From: Helichrysum umbraculigerum
Lineage: Eukaryota > Streptophyta > Magnoliopsida > Asterales > Asteraceae
Assembly: GCA_949592205.1 (NCBI GenBank)
Contig: CATIUR010000005.1
Coordinates: 32,982,179-33,046,178 of the forward strand
DNA length: 64,000 nt
Reading direction: 5' to 3'
The notes under the pieces were generated by a model that saw only the letters and a program-made list of their open reading frames with translations, searched no databases and was not told where the DNA came from. Below are positions 1 to 10,756 of this stretch, piece by piece. The stretch's first letter is position 1; each line of letters opens with the position of its first letter. Position numbers and translations under genes: made by a program.

Positions 1-1
1 T

Positions 2-880
2 GAGGAAGATGAGTGTGATAGTGATAGCTCATCTAGTGGTAATTCTGTGGATGGTAGTGTTAAGTCTATTACTGGTCTAGTTTCTGAACTTAATAGTACT
101 AAACTAGAAGAGGGTAAAAAGATGTTTGTTGAGAAAGCAAAGGCTCAGTTAGATCAAGTCAGGAAAACCAACAAGGCTAGTTCAGGTTTAGGGTATGTAC
201 ACAAAAAGGTCAATACTGAATCAAAAGACAAGTTGAAATCTGAGTGTGATAAGTGTACATGTAAATCAAAGAAGTCTGAGTTACATACTGCAAGTAATGT
301 GAATAAATCCATTCCCAGGGGTAATCAAAGAAATTGGAACCAATTGGTTTCACAAAGGTTGGGTAATGGGTTTGAATGTGTGAAAAGAAAGTCATGTTTT
401 ATTTGTGGTAGATATAATCATCTTCAACAGGACTGTTACTACAATCCTAAAAATAATAGGAACAGTGGTACAGGTCATGTGTTGATAAATAAGCCTAACA
501 GAGGCAAGGCTGCAGCCCCTGTTAATGCTACAGCAGTGCCCCTGTCAACGGCTAACAGAGGCAAGACACGAACAGGGGAGGGTTTGACCACTGTCAGGCA
601 TGGTACCTCTGCTGGTATTAAACATTTCAAAAGAATGTATATACCAAGTAAAGCTACCACTGCCAGGGTAATCAATACAAACTTAAAGGTGACCACTGTC
701 AGACCATTAACCCCTGTCAGGTCTAAAACAGATTGTTTTTGGAGACATAAAAATGAGTGTAAATCTGAAGTGTCCAAAACCAATGCAGCACTGAAATCAA
801 TCACTGTCAAAAGGGTTGATGTCAAAGGTGCTCATGGGAAACCCAAAGCCAAATTGGTTTGGGTTCCCAAGAAAAACTAA
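2..880 (+). CDS. copia gag, C-terminal part
   Basis: The frame is open from base 2 without a start, so this is the tail of a longer gag. It begins with an acidic/serine-rich stretch (EEDECDSDSSSSGN). A CCHC zinc knuckle of form CX2CX4HX4C (CFICGRYNHLQQDC) is encoded near 394-435 and would bind genomic RNA during packaging. A basic Lys/Arg/Thr-rich tail follows. Several codons in 490-730 are made of the element-wide words CCCCTGTYA and CCACTGTCA. The frame stops at 878-880 (after VWVPKKN), while the protease continues in the -1 frame from the overlap. In most plant copia elements gag and pol are one ORF, so this is either decay or a -1 shift. Confidence 0.9.
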   Translation, partial: EEDECDSDSSSSGNSVDGSVKSITGLVSELNSTKLEEGKKMFVEKAKAQLDQVRKTNKASSGLGYVHKKVNTESKDKLKSECDKCTCKSKKSELHTASNVNKSIPRGNQRNWNQLVSQRLGNGFECVKRKSCFICGRYNHLQQDCYYNPKNNRNSGTGHVLINKPNRGKAAAPVNATAVPLSTANRGKTRTGEGLTTVRHGTSAGIKHFKRMYIPSKATTARVINTNLKVTTVRPLTPVRSKTDCFWRHKNECKSEVSKTNAALKSITVKRVDVKGAHGKPKAKLVWVPKKN

Positions 881-2178
881 TTGTTTTTCTCATATATGTG
901 CTGGGCAAGCCACCAAGCTTATGGCATATTGATTCTGGCTGTTCAAGACACATGACTGGAGACAGGAAAAAGCTACAGGACTTTAAAGCGTTTTCTGGAG
1001 GAGATGTAGCATTTGGAAGCAATCCTAAAGGTGGTAAAATCACAGGTAAAGGTAAGGTAAGAAGCAGTAAGCTCACTTTCAATGATGTTTATTATGTTGA
1101 GCAATTGAGATACAATTTGCTTAGTGTGAGTCAAATCACAGATAAGCAAAATCCTGTATATTTCACTGACACAGAATGCCTTATACTTTCTGAAAAACTC
1201 AAAATACCTGAAGATAAGATTTTAATGAGAGTTCCAAGAAAGGATAATGTATACTGTAGTGATTTAAACAAGATGGAATCTCAAAATGTTAACTGTCTCA
1301 TTTCTAAAGCTACTGTATCTGAATCTGAACTATGGCATAGGAGGATGTGTCACTTGAATTTCAAGACCATGAATAAACTTGTTAGGAATAAGCTAGTGAG
1401 AGGCTTACCTGAAAAGTTATTTGAATGTAGTGACCACTGTGTAGCATGTCTCAAAGGCAAGCAACACAAGACCTCTTATAAGACCAAGCTTGTAAATACC
1501 AATACCACTCCCTTACACCTGTTACATATGGATTTGTTTGGCCCTACCAATGTAGCTAGTCAAGGGAAGAAATCTTACTGTTTGGTAATAACTGATGATT
1601 ACTCTAGAATGAGTTGGGTGTTCTTTCTTAGGACTAAGGATGAGACAGGTGAAATACTTAGATCATTCATAACTAGGATTGAGAATTCAACTAATCAAAA
1701 GGTTAAGATCATCAGGTGTGATAATGGGACAGAATTTAAGAATCATGAGATGAATAAGTTCTGTGAGGATAAAGGTATAGAAAGACAGTATAGTGCACCT
1801 AGGACTCCACAACAAAATGGAGTAGCTGAGAGGAGGAATAGGACACTAATTGAGGCTGCTAGAAGCATGCTAGCAGATGCTAAACTACCAATGTCCTTTT
1901 GGGCAGAGGCTGTTAGCACTGCTTGTTATGTTTTGAATAGGATTTTGATTATTAAACCTCATAACAAGACACCCTATGAGTTATTCTTTAAGAGAAAACC
2001 TTTGGTTAGCTTTTTAAAACCATTTGGATGTCCTTGTACTGTCTTAAATACCAGAGATCATCTTGGTAAGTTTCAGAGTAAGGTAGATGAGGGTGTATTT
2101 GTTGGATACTCTATTCAAAGCAAGGCTTATAGAGTATTTAACAAAAGGACTAGAAGAGACCATGGATGTGACCTTTAA
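859..2178 (+). CDS. copia protease and integrase segment of pol (frame-shifted)
   Basis: This is an open segment of 439 codons in the -1 frame relative to gag. No ATG begins it (the first in-frame near-cognate codon is TTG), so it would be reached from gag. An aspartic protease motif is seen at WHIDSGCSRHMTGD (DSG). The integrase zinc-binding HHCC domain follows (LWHRRMCHLNFKTM, then CVACLKGKQH). The DDE core is complete: HMDLFG, IIRCDNGTEF, and the Glu in QNGVAERRNRT. The end of integrase (VFVGYS...YRVFNKRTR) reads well to about 2150. It then falls out of frame and stops at 2178, while the next segment picks up with EETMDVTFNE in the +1 frame. A small indel near 2150-2165 is the simplest explanation. 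Confidence 0.92.
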   Translation: MGSQEKLIVFLIYVLGKPPSLWHIDSGCSRHMTGDRKKLQDFKAFSGGDVAFGSNPKGGKITGKGKVRSSKLTFNDVYYVEQLRYNLLSVSQITDKQNPVYFTDTECLILSEKLKIPEDKILMRVPRKDNVYCSDLNKMESQNVNCLISKATVSESELWHRRMCHLNFKTMNKLVRNKLVRGLPEKLFECSDHCVACLKGKQHKTSYKTKLVNTNTTPLHLLHMDLFGPTNVASQGKKSYCLVITDDYSRMSWVFFLRTKDETGEILRSFITRIENSTNQKVKIIRCDNGTEFKNHEMNKFCEDKGIERQYSAPRTPQQNGVAERRNRTLIEAARSMLADAKLPMSFWAEAVSTACYVLNRILIIKPHNKTPYELFFKRKPLVSFLKPFGCPCTVLNTRDHLGKFQSKVDEGVFVGYSIQSKAYRVFNKRTRRDHGCDL

Positions 2179-4417
2179 TGAACATACATCAAATGTAGAA
2201 GGAAAAGGTCCAGAAGTTTTGTTTGATATTGATGCACTAACCCATGCTTTTAGATATCCAGATTTGTCTATTAGTGCAGGTACAGATGCAGGTACAGATG
2301 CAGGTAATGATGCAGGTAAAGATGGGAAATCAACCTCAAGTCAAACTAAAAAGGATGACTTGAAGTATGTCTTGTTTCCTATTTGGTCTCCAGATCCTCC
2401 AGAAGTATTCCAATTAGAGCAAGATGCTTCTTCTGATGATTCAAATGGTTCACCTGGTAAAACTGGTGCAAGCAAGGGTGCAGATGATTTAACTTCACCA
2501 GATCATCAACCATTCACTTCAAAGGGATCTCATACAGATCCAGAGCATGAGTCAGAGGAAGAGCATGATTCTCCAAAATTTGTTGAACAAAGTCCTCCAT
2601 TTCAAGTTTTGGAAAGGACTTCTTTGTCAGATTCTGAAGCAACTCCAAAGCCATCAAAGGAAAGAGAGGAAAGAGAGTCTTTTTCAGACTCTGAGATAGA
2701 TAATCTTTTGGGTTCTAATTTGGAAAGAGAACTACTTGATCCTTCTACCTCTAAATATGTGGTTCATAAAGATCATTCCTTGGATTTGATCATTGGTGAC
2801 ATTAGTACTCCTGTTCAGACTAGACATCAAACCAAGGTAAGAGAAGAAGATGTACATACTTCATTATATGTATGTTTTCTTTCTCAGATGGAACCAAAGA
2901 AGGCAGTGGAGGCTCTCAAAGATCCAAGCTGGATTGAATCTATGCAGGAAGAATTGTTGCAATTCAAACTGCAAGATGTGTGGGATTTGGTTGATCTTCC
3001 AAAAGGAAAGAAAGCTATAGGCACAAGGTGGATCTTCAAGAACAAGAGAGATGAAAGAGGGATAGTGATCAAGAATAAGGCTCGGTTGGTAGCACAGGGG
3101 TACACACAGGAAGAAGGCATAGATTATGATGATGTCTTTGCCCCTGTTGCTAGAATAGAAGCTATTAGATTATTTTTAGCTTATGCATCTTATCAGGATT
3201 TCAAAGTCTATCAAATGGATGTGAAGAGTGCTTTTCTTCATGGTCTAATTGATGATGAGGTGTATGTTTGCCAACCACCAGGGTTTGAAGATCCAACATA
3301 TCCAGATAGAGTGTGCAGATTGAAGAAAGCATTGTATGGATTACATCAAGCTCCAAGAGCTTGGTATGATACTCTATCTGAGTACTTGCTCAAGAATGGA
3401 TTCAAGAGAGGTACTATTGACAAGACATTGTTTACCAAGAGGGTTCAAAGAGATATATTGCTGGTACAGGTGTATGTTGATGATATTATTTTCGGGTCTA
3501 CAAGGGATTCATTGTGCAAAGAGTTTGAAGATTTAATGCATAAGAAGTTCAAGATGAGTTCAATGGGTGAACTCACATTCTTTTTAGGGTTGCAGGTCAA
3601 GCAGAAGTTAGATGGAATCTTTATTAACCAAGGGAAGTATGTGAAAGATATTTTGAATAAATTTGGTTATAAAGATGTGAAGGTAGCTAGCACTCCCATG
3701 GAGGCACATAAACATCTTAATTCTGATCCTGAGGGGGAGGAAGTAGATGTGCACTTATACAGGTCAATGATTGGTTCATTGATGTATTTAACTTCATCTA
3801 GACCTGATATAATGTTTGCAGTGTGTCTTTGTGCTAGATATCAGACCAATCCAAAGCAGTCACACTTGTATGCTGTGAAGAGGATCTTTAGATACTTGAA
3901 AGGTCAACCAGACTTGGGCCTTTGGTATGCTAAAGGATCAGATTTTGAGCTAAAGGCATTCACAGATAGTGACTATGGTGGTGAGAATATGGATAGGAAA
4001 TCGACTAGTGGAGGATGTCAATTTCTTGGAAATAGGTTAGTGTCATGGCAATGCAAGAAGCAAACCACAGTTTCCACTTCTACAGCAGAAGCAGAATATG
4101 TTGCAGCATCAAGTTGCTGTGCACAGGTTCTTTGGATTCAGAATCAAATGCTGGATTATGGTTTGACTTTCATGAACACTCCTATTTATATTGATAATAC
4201 TTCTGCTATTAGTATCATTCAGAATCCAGTTAAGCATTCAAAAACCAAACACATTGAAATCAGATATCATTTTATAAGAGATTGTTATGATAAAAGATTG
4301 ATTCATATTTTTAAAATTCATACTGATAATCAACTTGCAGATCTTTTTACAAAAGCATTTGATGTAGGAAGATTTACATTTTTGATAACTAATATTGGTA
4401 TGATCAATCTCACGTAG
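2087..4417 (+). CDS. copia reverse transcriptase and RNase H segment of pol
   Basis: The meaningful sequence starts near 2160 (EETMDVTFNE). An acidic, Ser/Pro-rich linker comes first, containing a small GTDAGTDAGNDAG repeat. RT starts around 2890 and carries the usual copia blocks (WIFKNKRDERG, ARLVAQGYTQ, YQMDVKSAFLHG, KALYGLHQAPRAWY). Its catalytic motif YVDDIIFGS is intact near 3474-3500. RNase H follows with FTDSDYGG, STAEAEYVA, YIDNTSA and HTDNQLADLFTKAF, so all acidic catalytic residues are present. The frame equals that of gag, not of the integrase segment. The protein copies element RNA into DNA and removes the RNA strand. Catalytic residues look intact; the upstream frame breaks are the lesions. 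Confidence 0.94.
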   Translation: MRVYLLDTLFKARLIEYLTKGLEETMDVTFNEHTSNVEGKGPEVLFDIDALTHAFRYPDLSISAGTDAGTDAGNDAGKDGKSTSSQTKKDDLKYVLFPIWSPDPPEVFQLEQDASSDDSNGSPGKTGASKGADDLTSPDHQPFTSKGSHTDPEHESEEEHDSPKFVEQSPPFQVLERTSLSDSEATPKPSKEREERESFSDSEIDNLLGSNLERELLDPSTSKYVVHKDHSLDLIIGDISTPVQTRHQTKVREEDVHTSLYVCFLSQMEPKKAVEALKDPSWIESMQEELLQFKLQDVWDLVDLPKGKKAIGTRWIFKNKRDERGIVIKNKARLVAQGYTQEEGIDYDDVFAPVARIEAIRLFLAYASYQDFKVYQMDVKSAFLHGLIDDEVYVCQPPGFEDPTYPDRVCRLKKALYGLHQAPRAWYDTLSEYLLKNGFKRGTIDKTLFTKRVQRDILLVQVYVDDIIFGSTRDSLCKEFEDLMHKKFKMSSMGELTFFLGLQVKQKLDGIFINQGKYVKDILNKFGYKDVKVASTPMEAHKHLNSDPEGEEVDVHLYRSMIGSLMYLTSSRPDIMFAVCLCARYQTNPKQSHLYAVKRIFRYLKGQPDLGLWYAKGSDFELKAFTDSDYGGENMDRKSTSGGCQFLGNRLVSWQCKKQTTVSTSTAEAEYVAASSCCAQVLWIQNQMLDYGLTFMNTPIYIDNTSAISIIQNPVKHSKTKHIEIRYHFIRDCYDKRLIHIFKIHTDNQLADLFTKAFDVGRFTFLITNIGMINLT

Positions 4418-5097
4418 TGTTTTGGTCTGGATTTGATACTAACAGGGGTAAAATATATTGTATGTGACAGGGTCAGGTGTTGCCACTGTTAGCTTCATCA
4501 TGATAACAGATGGTGCCACTGTTAGTCTACCTTTGCCACTGTCAATGTATTTTAAACCTCTGCTGTATATGTGTGTAATTTAACCCCTGCTAGTTGTTTT
4601 TCTTAGTTTAATATTGCAGGTTTCAGCCACTGTCAAGAGACATCACTTGAGCTGGAATTTAATGTTTTATTTGTTTCTTCTTATTTGTTTTGGTTAAAAA
4701 ATAAAAAATAAAAATAAAAAAATAAAAATAAAAAATTTCGTTGTCTAACTAAGCTAAGTTTATGCCCCTGTTAGTTCTAAGTTGGCGTTTCCTTGGTCGG
4801 ATGCCCCTGCTAGACTATCAGCCGCTGCTAGCTTTGTTAGATGGTTAGAAAGGGTTGACTATAAATTGACAAGTGAGGTACCCCTGTTGGGTTTGTTTGT
4901 AAATTGTACCCCTGTTGGGTATAACCAGAAGTGCCACTGCTAGTTCTATTTTTAGGGCTTGGCACTGTCATCAAATAAATACTCAAATACTTCACTTTTT
5001 CAATTACGCTTTCAAAATTTTCAAAACCCTTCAATAATCGCTCTCGCTTTGAGTTGTTTATTGTAATTCACTCTTCGTTCGTTCATCGATTACATCA
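4418..5097 (+). repeat. pol-to-ORF3 spacer rich in CC(A/C/G)CTG(T/C)(T/C)AG words
   Basis: Non-coding spacer. It carries about a dozen copies of a decamer related to GCCACTGTTAG, GCCCCTGCTAG and ACCCCTGTTGG, for example at 4482, 4515, 4535, 4584, 4626, 4764, 4803, 4821, 4880, 4908 and 4932. An A-rich simple run (AAAAATAAAAAT type) lies at 4696-4735. The same word is found in gag, in the downstream ORF and in the 3' LTR of this element. Confidence 0.8.
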
Positions 5098-8000
5098 ATG
5101 GCATCTTCATCATCGTCTGATTCTGGTACTTCTATGCTAAGTGTTCATTCTGAACACAACATGAGGGCTTTCTTGAATAAAGAACTTGCCGATGAGTATT
5201 TTCACCCTATCATCGATTTCTTGAGTAATTGTCCAGTTACTTATGCCCTTACTGTCGCTCCACGATTGATTCGATCACATATTCAGGAGTTCTGGCAGAA
5301 TGCAAAGGAAGGGAATGTTAATGGCATTACTCACATTCATTCCACTGTCAAGGGTCAGAAGGTAATGGTTACTGAGATTGTTCTAAGAGAACTTTTACAG
5401 TTTGATGATGAAGGTGGAATTCTGGAGTTATCGAGAGAAGATTTGTTTAAAGGCATTATGGATATGGGGTATGAAGGTTCAGGAAAGACACGATCAGAAT
5501 ATACTTTCTTGAAGTCATGGTTTTGTCCTCAATGGAAGTTCTACATTCATACTTTTCTGGTATGTTTGTCTCAAAAGAGAACTAGTTTTAATGAATTTAG
5601 TTCTACGATTGCATATCCTATTATCTGCTTGGCACAGGGTATTAAATTTAATATGTCTAGATTTATCTTAGATAATATGATTAGGAATGTAAAGGGTGAT
5701 ACATTCGTTATGTACCCTAGATTTGTTCAGCTTTTGTTGAATAATCAATTGTCAAATCTGCCAGCAGAGGATAGTGTGATTGTTAGTTCTACTCTATCTT
5801 TGAGGACTATTCAGGCTATGAATAAGTATCAGAATGCTTTTTCTAAGAAGGAAACTGCATTATTTTCTACAATGCTAGTTACTCCTTCTGTCACTGGTGG
5901 TGTATTACCAACACCATCTGGACCAAATGATGACAGACCAACAACACAAGTTGGTTCTGAACACACATCAAGAGGTGGCATCAAATGAAAACAAGGGAAC
6001 ACACAGCCTACCCAATCTAAAGCCAAGAAATCCAAGAAGGCTACACAGGCTATGGAGATTCCTGTTTCTCCACAGTCTCAGTCAAATGTTCCAACACAAC
6101 AGGTGAACATACTTGATGAAAATGTTCATTCTGGAAGGGCTGCCACTACTGTTTCTAGCCCACTGGCAGGGCAGGATAGTGGTAACATTAATCAGACCCA
6201 ACCAGAGGCAACTATGTTTGATGAACCTATGGGTGATGATTCAAATGTAGGTCCCAGTACCAATAACCAAGGGACATCTGCAGTGGCAGATGTGGGCAAG
6301 GATTCAACTAAGAGGTCACACTCTAATGTTGATGAGCCTAGTGATACTGATGAATTGACGATTTCTTATCTTGTACATGATGTCAATAAACTATGGAGCA
6401 AATATGAGAGGGAAAGGGCTTATAGAAAAGAGGCTCAACAGAAAATTCAAGCTCAGGATGAGTTAATTGCTAAGCAGAAGGAGGTCATTGATCATCAGAA
6501 GGCAGAGTTGCTTGATGTGCAGAATAGATTGTTAATGCTTGAGGAGGCTGTCAACAATATTCTTTTACCTGCAAATAGGTTAAAGGAATCTTCAGGCAAG
6601 GGGGAGAAGAAAGCAGATGATGATATTATGCCTGAAGATGATGGTTCAAGAAAAGCAGGTGATGATGATGATGATGATGATTCATATGGACCTCATGATG
6701 ATATGAGTGGAGTAATGATCAATGTTGATGAGATGCATGATGATTCTGCATCTACAGAGGTATTTGATGATAATGCAGCTACAGAGGTGCTTGAGCTTGA
6801 TGATGATACAGTTGAGATGAATGTATGTGAGCATAATGTGGCACAATCAGAAGACACTATGGAGTTAGTGTTTGATGATAAAGATGATGATTATGTGCAG
6901 AGCAGGGATAAGGCTGAGGAGGAGCTCAATGTATCTGATTATGTGATACATGAAAGTTTAGATGATGAGGTAGTTGATGGTGCAGGAGCAGAGCAGACTG
7001 ATGAAACAGTTTATCAGGTATTTCCATTGAATAAAGGATTGCCTGAGAAAGCTGCACTTAGATTATATGTTTGGGATGTGATGGGTGCTAACCTAGATGA
7101 TAAGAAAAGAGTTAGTTTCAGTGATAGGTCAGTGTATGAGGTGGTTGATGATGTTGAAAAGGAGATGAAAGGAGAAGTTGAGATTAAGGGGGAGCAATCA
7201 AAGTCAATTGATGAAAAGAAGAAGTTGCAGACTTTTACAAGAAAGAAGTCTATTCCAAGAAGAAAGCCAACTAAAAAGTTATCCCCTGTCAAAACTTCTA
7301 CCACTGTTATCGCAATTTCAACCCCTGTCAACACTAACCCAACCACTGTTACATCTACCCCTGTTAGTACACCAACTCCTACCACTGTTAATACACCAAT
7401 CACCACTGCTGTCATATCAACCCCTGTCACAACTACAACAACAACAAGACCAAGAGAGGTACCTGTTACAATAAGAGAACCAACTTCACCACTCAAACCT
7501 AAGTCTAAAGTGCCTATGATTGATCCAAAAGACAAAGGTAAAGGAAAGTTGAAAGAAAAATCAAAGGTGAAAGAAGTTAAAGAACCTCATATTGAGTCTC
7601 ATGATATGCTGAGAATGCAAGTAGAAGAAAGAGAAAGGTTGATAAGGAGAGCTGCAGAAGCTAAAGCTGAAGAAGAGGGTAATGATGTTAAAATGATTTT
7701 GGATGATCTGAGTGTAGTGACTATTACACAGAAAGCTGCAGAGATTGTTAAAGAAAAGACTGCACAAGGATTAAAGCTTCCTGCTCAGAGAGTTCATGAT
7801 TATTTAAAGAAGAAGAAAGGTAATGAAGAGGAAGAGTTATCTTCTGGATTTTTGTTAATGAAAAAGTCAAATGAGGAAAGGGCTAGAAAGAAAAAGCAAG
7901 AGGAATTAGCCAAGAAGAGAAGTAAACCTTTACCATATGCTGAAAGGAGAAAACAAATGATCAATGCACTGTCTGAAAATTATGCTCCAGCTAAAATTGT

Positions 8001-8895
8001 TAGAGGATGGAATATGCAGAAGCTGCAACAGGCATATGATAGGTATATGGGAAGAGATGATGAGTGGACAAAGAAAATGGAAGAGAATAGGCATTTGAAT
8101 GCATTGATGAAGGAGAAGAAAGAAAAGGCAGATAAGGAAATGGTAAAATTTTTGAAAGAAGAAGAAGAAAGAAGAGAAAAAGCAGCTGCTGAGGCAGCAG
8201 AGAAAGCCTTAGAGGATAAGCAGAATGAAGTTAGAAGAAATTCATGGAAAAGTCAGATTTCTAAAGATAATGTTATTCCTGATATTCCAAGATTTGATCC
8301 AGAGCTGAAAAAGAGAATCAAGATTCTGACTGATAGCAAGGAGATTTCTGAAGGACCAAGAAAGGCTAGAATTATAAATTGGGAAGGAGTAGCAATTGAT
8401 TATGGTTTCAGAAAAATGATCCTTGAGATCAAGATTGAAAGGGAAAGAGGATTTGATGATCATGTTGGGAGTATGGTTGATTTGCTCAGAATTTGTACAA
8501 GAGATGATCTTTTGGAATTGTATCAAGTGAGCAGAATCAGGAATAGAAAGAACTCTGAAGCAGTGATTGAAAGACAAATGATGGAGTTATTGCAAAGCCT
8601 GTTTGAACCAGCCAGCTTGTATCACTTATTCTTTCATTGTTATCAAAGGGTTATAACCTGGAGATATTTTACCAGAGCTGGAGTACACATGGTAGTATTT
8701 AACAATGGGCAGGTGATCTACATGTTTGATGATCAACACTATGTGCTGGGAACAGGGCTGCTGAATAGATTGGTTGATTTGAAGTTATCTACAACCATCA
8801 TTACTGAAGGAGCTTACAGAGCTTTATACATGGTGTTCAATCAACTACATAAGAGGCAAACGATGAAGGAGAAAGAAGAAGAAAAGAAGGATTGA
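5098..8895 (+). pseudogene. extra 3' ORF of the copia element (env-like/additional ORF), one in-frame TGA
   Basis: Two open segments (5098-5988, 296 codons; 6052-8895, 947 codons) lie in the same frame and are joined by open codons apart from one TGA at 5986-5988, giving about 1,265 codons in all. The start ATG at 5098 follows an AT-rich leader. The N-terminal part (MASSSSSDSG..., RLIRSHIQEFWQNA) is a globular domain I recognise from extra ORFs of Asteraceae copia elements but cannot assign a function. The C-terminal part has an acidic Asp-rich tract near 6610-6960, a Thr/Pro-rich tract at 7280-7450 built from CCCCTGTYA and CCACTGTTA words, and long Lys/Glu-rich predicted coiled coils at 7540-8230. 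No convincing signal peptide or transmembrane helix is visible, so 'envelope' is only a positional label. In the +1 frame 5961-5999 also reads plausibly (QEVASNENKGT), so two compensating indels are an alternative to one nonsense change. Confidence 0.75.
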
Positions 8896-8921
8896 AACTT
8901 GAATCATTACTCTGAATGATC

Positions 8922-8937
8922 AAGTTTAGGGGGAGAT
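8922..8937 (+). other. polypurine tract of the copia element
   Basis: Purine-rich AAGTTTAGGGGGAGAT immediately precedes TGTTGAGACC. This is the typical place and form of the plus-strand primer of plant copia elements. Confidence 0.85.
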
Positions 8938-9451
8938 TGTTGAGACCTGAGACACTGCTAGATTTGCTCAGAATACAAGTTTCATGCCGCTGTTGGTATA
9001 AGACTTCAACCACTGTTAGAAGTCAACCACTGTTAGAAGAAGACAACCGCTGTTAGTACATTTGTCTAACAGGGCCACTGTTAGTGTATAGTTTGTATTT
9101 TGTAAGTACTCAACCACTGTTGATAATATATGAGTACTACCCCTGTTAGTTACATACTCAACCACTGTTGGTTAGTCGGTTAGAGATAATTATGGAATAG
9201 ATAGGATTTCCATAATAGTTTGATTCTGTAAAGGACTCTATGTGTTATAAATAGAGATTCTGTAAAACCCTAGAGGAAGATAAGACGAATTCATTCTAGT
9301 TATTAGCTTCAAGGTTGTAAACCCTAACACAAATTGTGTGTTCGTATTATTGTTAATAATATTGAAGCTTTTGGTTAGATATTCTGTTATATACAAGTTT
9401 GATCTTCAAGTTATTAATAAACTATTCCGCAAGCTTATTAATAATCCATCA
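8938..9451 (+). repeat. 3' LTR of the copia element
   Basis: Begins TGTTGAGACC just after the polypurine tract. The end is placed at the CA at 9450-9451 (or up to about 9490) without a partner LTR to confirm it. The first 230 bp hold nine copies of the element word, at 8953, 8987, 9010, 9027, 9047, 9075, 9114, 9140 and 9162. A TATA-like box and a probable 5' leader follow. Confidence 0.8.
9244..9254 (+). promoter_or_regulatory. TATA-like box in the copia LTR
   Basis: GTTATAAATAG lies about 305 bp into the LTR, downstream of the word cluster, where the U3 promoter of a copia LTR is expected. Position and motif only; no transcript evidence. Confidence 0.55.
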
Positions 9452-10756
9452 AAGTAATACATACTAAGATCTCTAGCTGGGATCATCAATGGAGTTGTAG
9501 ATCGTGAAGTGGTGGTGCTTTTCTTCCAAATGACCGAGTAAAACCGAGTGCGTTTTGAGGTAGTATTTTGTGAATTTAATGAGGTGTGGTGGTGTTTAAT
9601 TTGAGAGAGAAAAGAAAGAAAGTGAAAGAAGAGAGAGAGAGGGAGTTAGTGGAATGAGAAAGAAGAGGGGAAAGTTGGGGGTTTTGATGAAAGCCCCCAT
9701 TTTTCAGTACACGCGCTGTGCTCCGTGCGGTGTTCGTTTTCTCCGTCTTCTACCTTAACTATTTATTTCTACCCGTGAATTATCCTTTTTAAAATACGAA
9801 GGTTATTAAATAATTTACTTAAATTATTTCTTTAAATCTTTAATTGTTTGAAATATAACTTAGTTTAAATACGTTTGAATACTTTTGTTTTTAAATCGTG
9901 TAAACTTTAACCAAGTGATACGAGATAATTTCTAATTATTGAAAAATAGCATTTTGGGTCATAATTGCGTTATTTTAGTTTATAAACATTTGTTCACCAA
10001 CGTCCGTATTAATCGAATAGAATTTCATTCTATTTAAATTGCGTACGATTTAAGTCAAATCGCAAAGTTGTATATATTTACCAATATATAATCCGATACA
10101 TAAATTAGCCTAACACAGAACTAATTACATGTATTAACAAAGAATTAGGCACTAATTCTAGTCCTAATTTGCTGGTTGTTACAGTGCGTGTTTGAGAACA
10201 TGATTGACGGATAACTTAATAGTCGAGATGGGCCAATGATCCGAGAGGAGTGGAAAGAAATGGGATACATCATATTAGATAAGGGGCAAAACATTGTGCT
10301 GGAATGGGACTCATGTAAGCCCCTAGTTGTATGTATTGATGGAATAATAATATCATTTTGGCTTATCTATAGAAAAAATAGAAAAGATAAAAAAAGGTTA
10401 GCAGGTTTAACATACCGAAACAAATGGATAAGGCCATGCGGAAGTTGCACCAACATCGTAATCAATTGAGATAAGTAAGTCGTACGGACTCGCCAAACGT
10501 GCAGATCTAAAGATAGGGGTTTGTTTATTTACCTCACACCAACCCAGTCCAATCAATACACCACCAACATACTCATTTGAATCCAAGCTCTTAATCCTAC
10601 CTCGTCTCGCTAGATTAAAAATATTCCGGATGTAAACTTTAGCTCCAATCTATATACTGTATTTTCAACCAACGTATGGATCATATTTGAATAAACATGT
10701 TTACGCCATTAAAAAGGAACACATAAATCAAAAATATTAAATAAATAAAATCATAC
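9452..10756. other. intergenic stretch, no confident gene
   Basis: A GA-rich low-complexity run lies at 9602-9670. The rest is AT-rich sequence. A 77-codon open frame at 10236-10469 (+) has no recognisable motif and is not called. On the minus strand, 10404-10470 ends in a donor-like GTATGT and could be a further small exon of the transposase relic to the right, but I could not place its acceptor. Confidence 0.5.

Larger units (their letters stand above)
1..9451 (+). mobile_element. Ty1/copia LTR retrotransposon, SIRE-like, 5' end outside window
   Basis: Domain order is gag zinc knuckle, protease, integrase, reverse transcriptase, RNase H, which is the copia order. An extra long ORF, a polypurine tract and a 3' LTR follow. 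An extra 3' ORF is a feature of SIRE/Maximus-type copia elements. The 5' LTR, primer site and most of gag lie before the window. The gag and RT segments share one frame while the protease-integrase segment is shifted, so the copy is probably not autonomous. A short word related to CCACTGTTAG recurs from gag to LTR. The 3' boundary near 9451 is uncertain by about 40 bp because no second LTR is available for comparison. Confidence 0.92.

Noticed and set aside
7014..7535. 173-codon minus-strand frame rich in Val/Thr
   Set aside because: Shadow of the Thr/Pro tract in the plus-strand ORF.
5098..8895. Calling the extra ORF an envelope protein
   Set aside because: No visible signal peptide, transmembrane segment or cleavage site; only its position resembles env.
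10236..10469. 77-codon plus-strand frame
   Set aside because: No motif, no neighbour of related function; short frames of this length are frequent here by chance.
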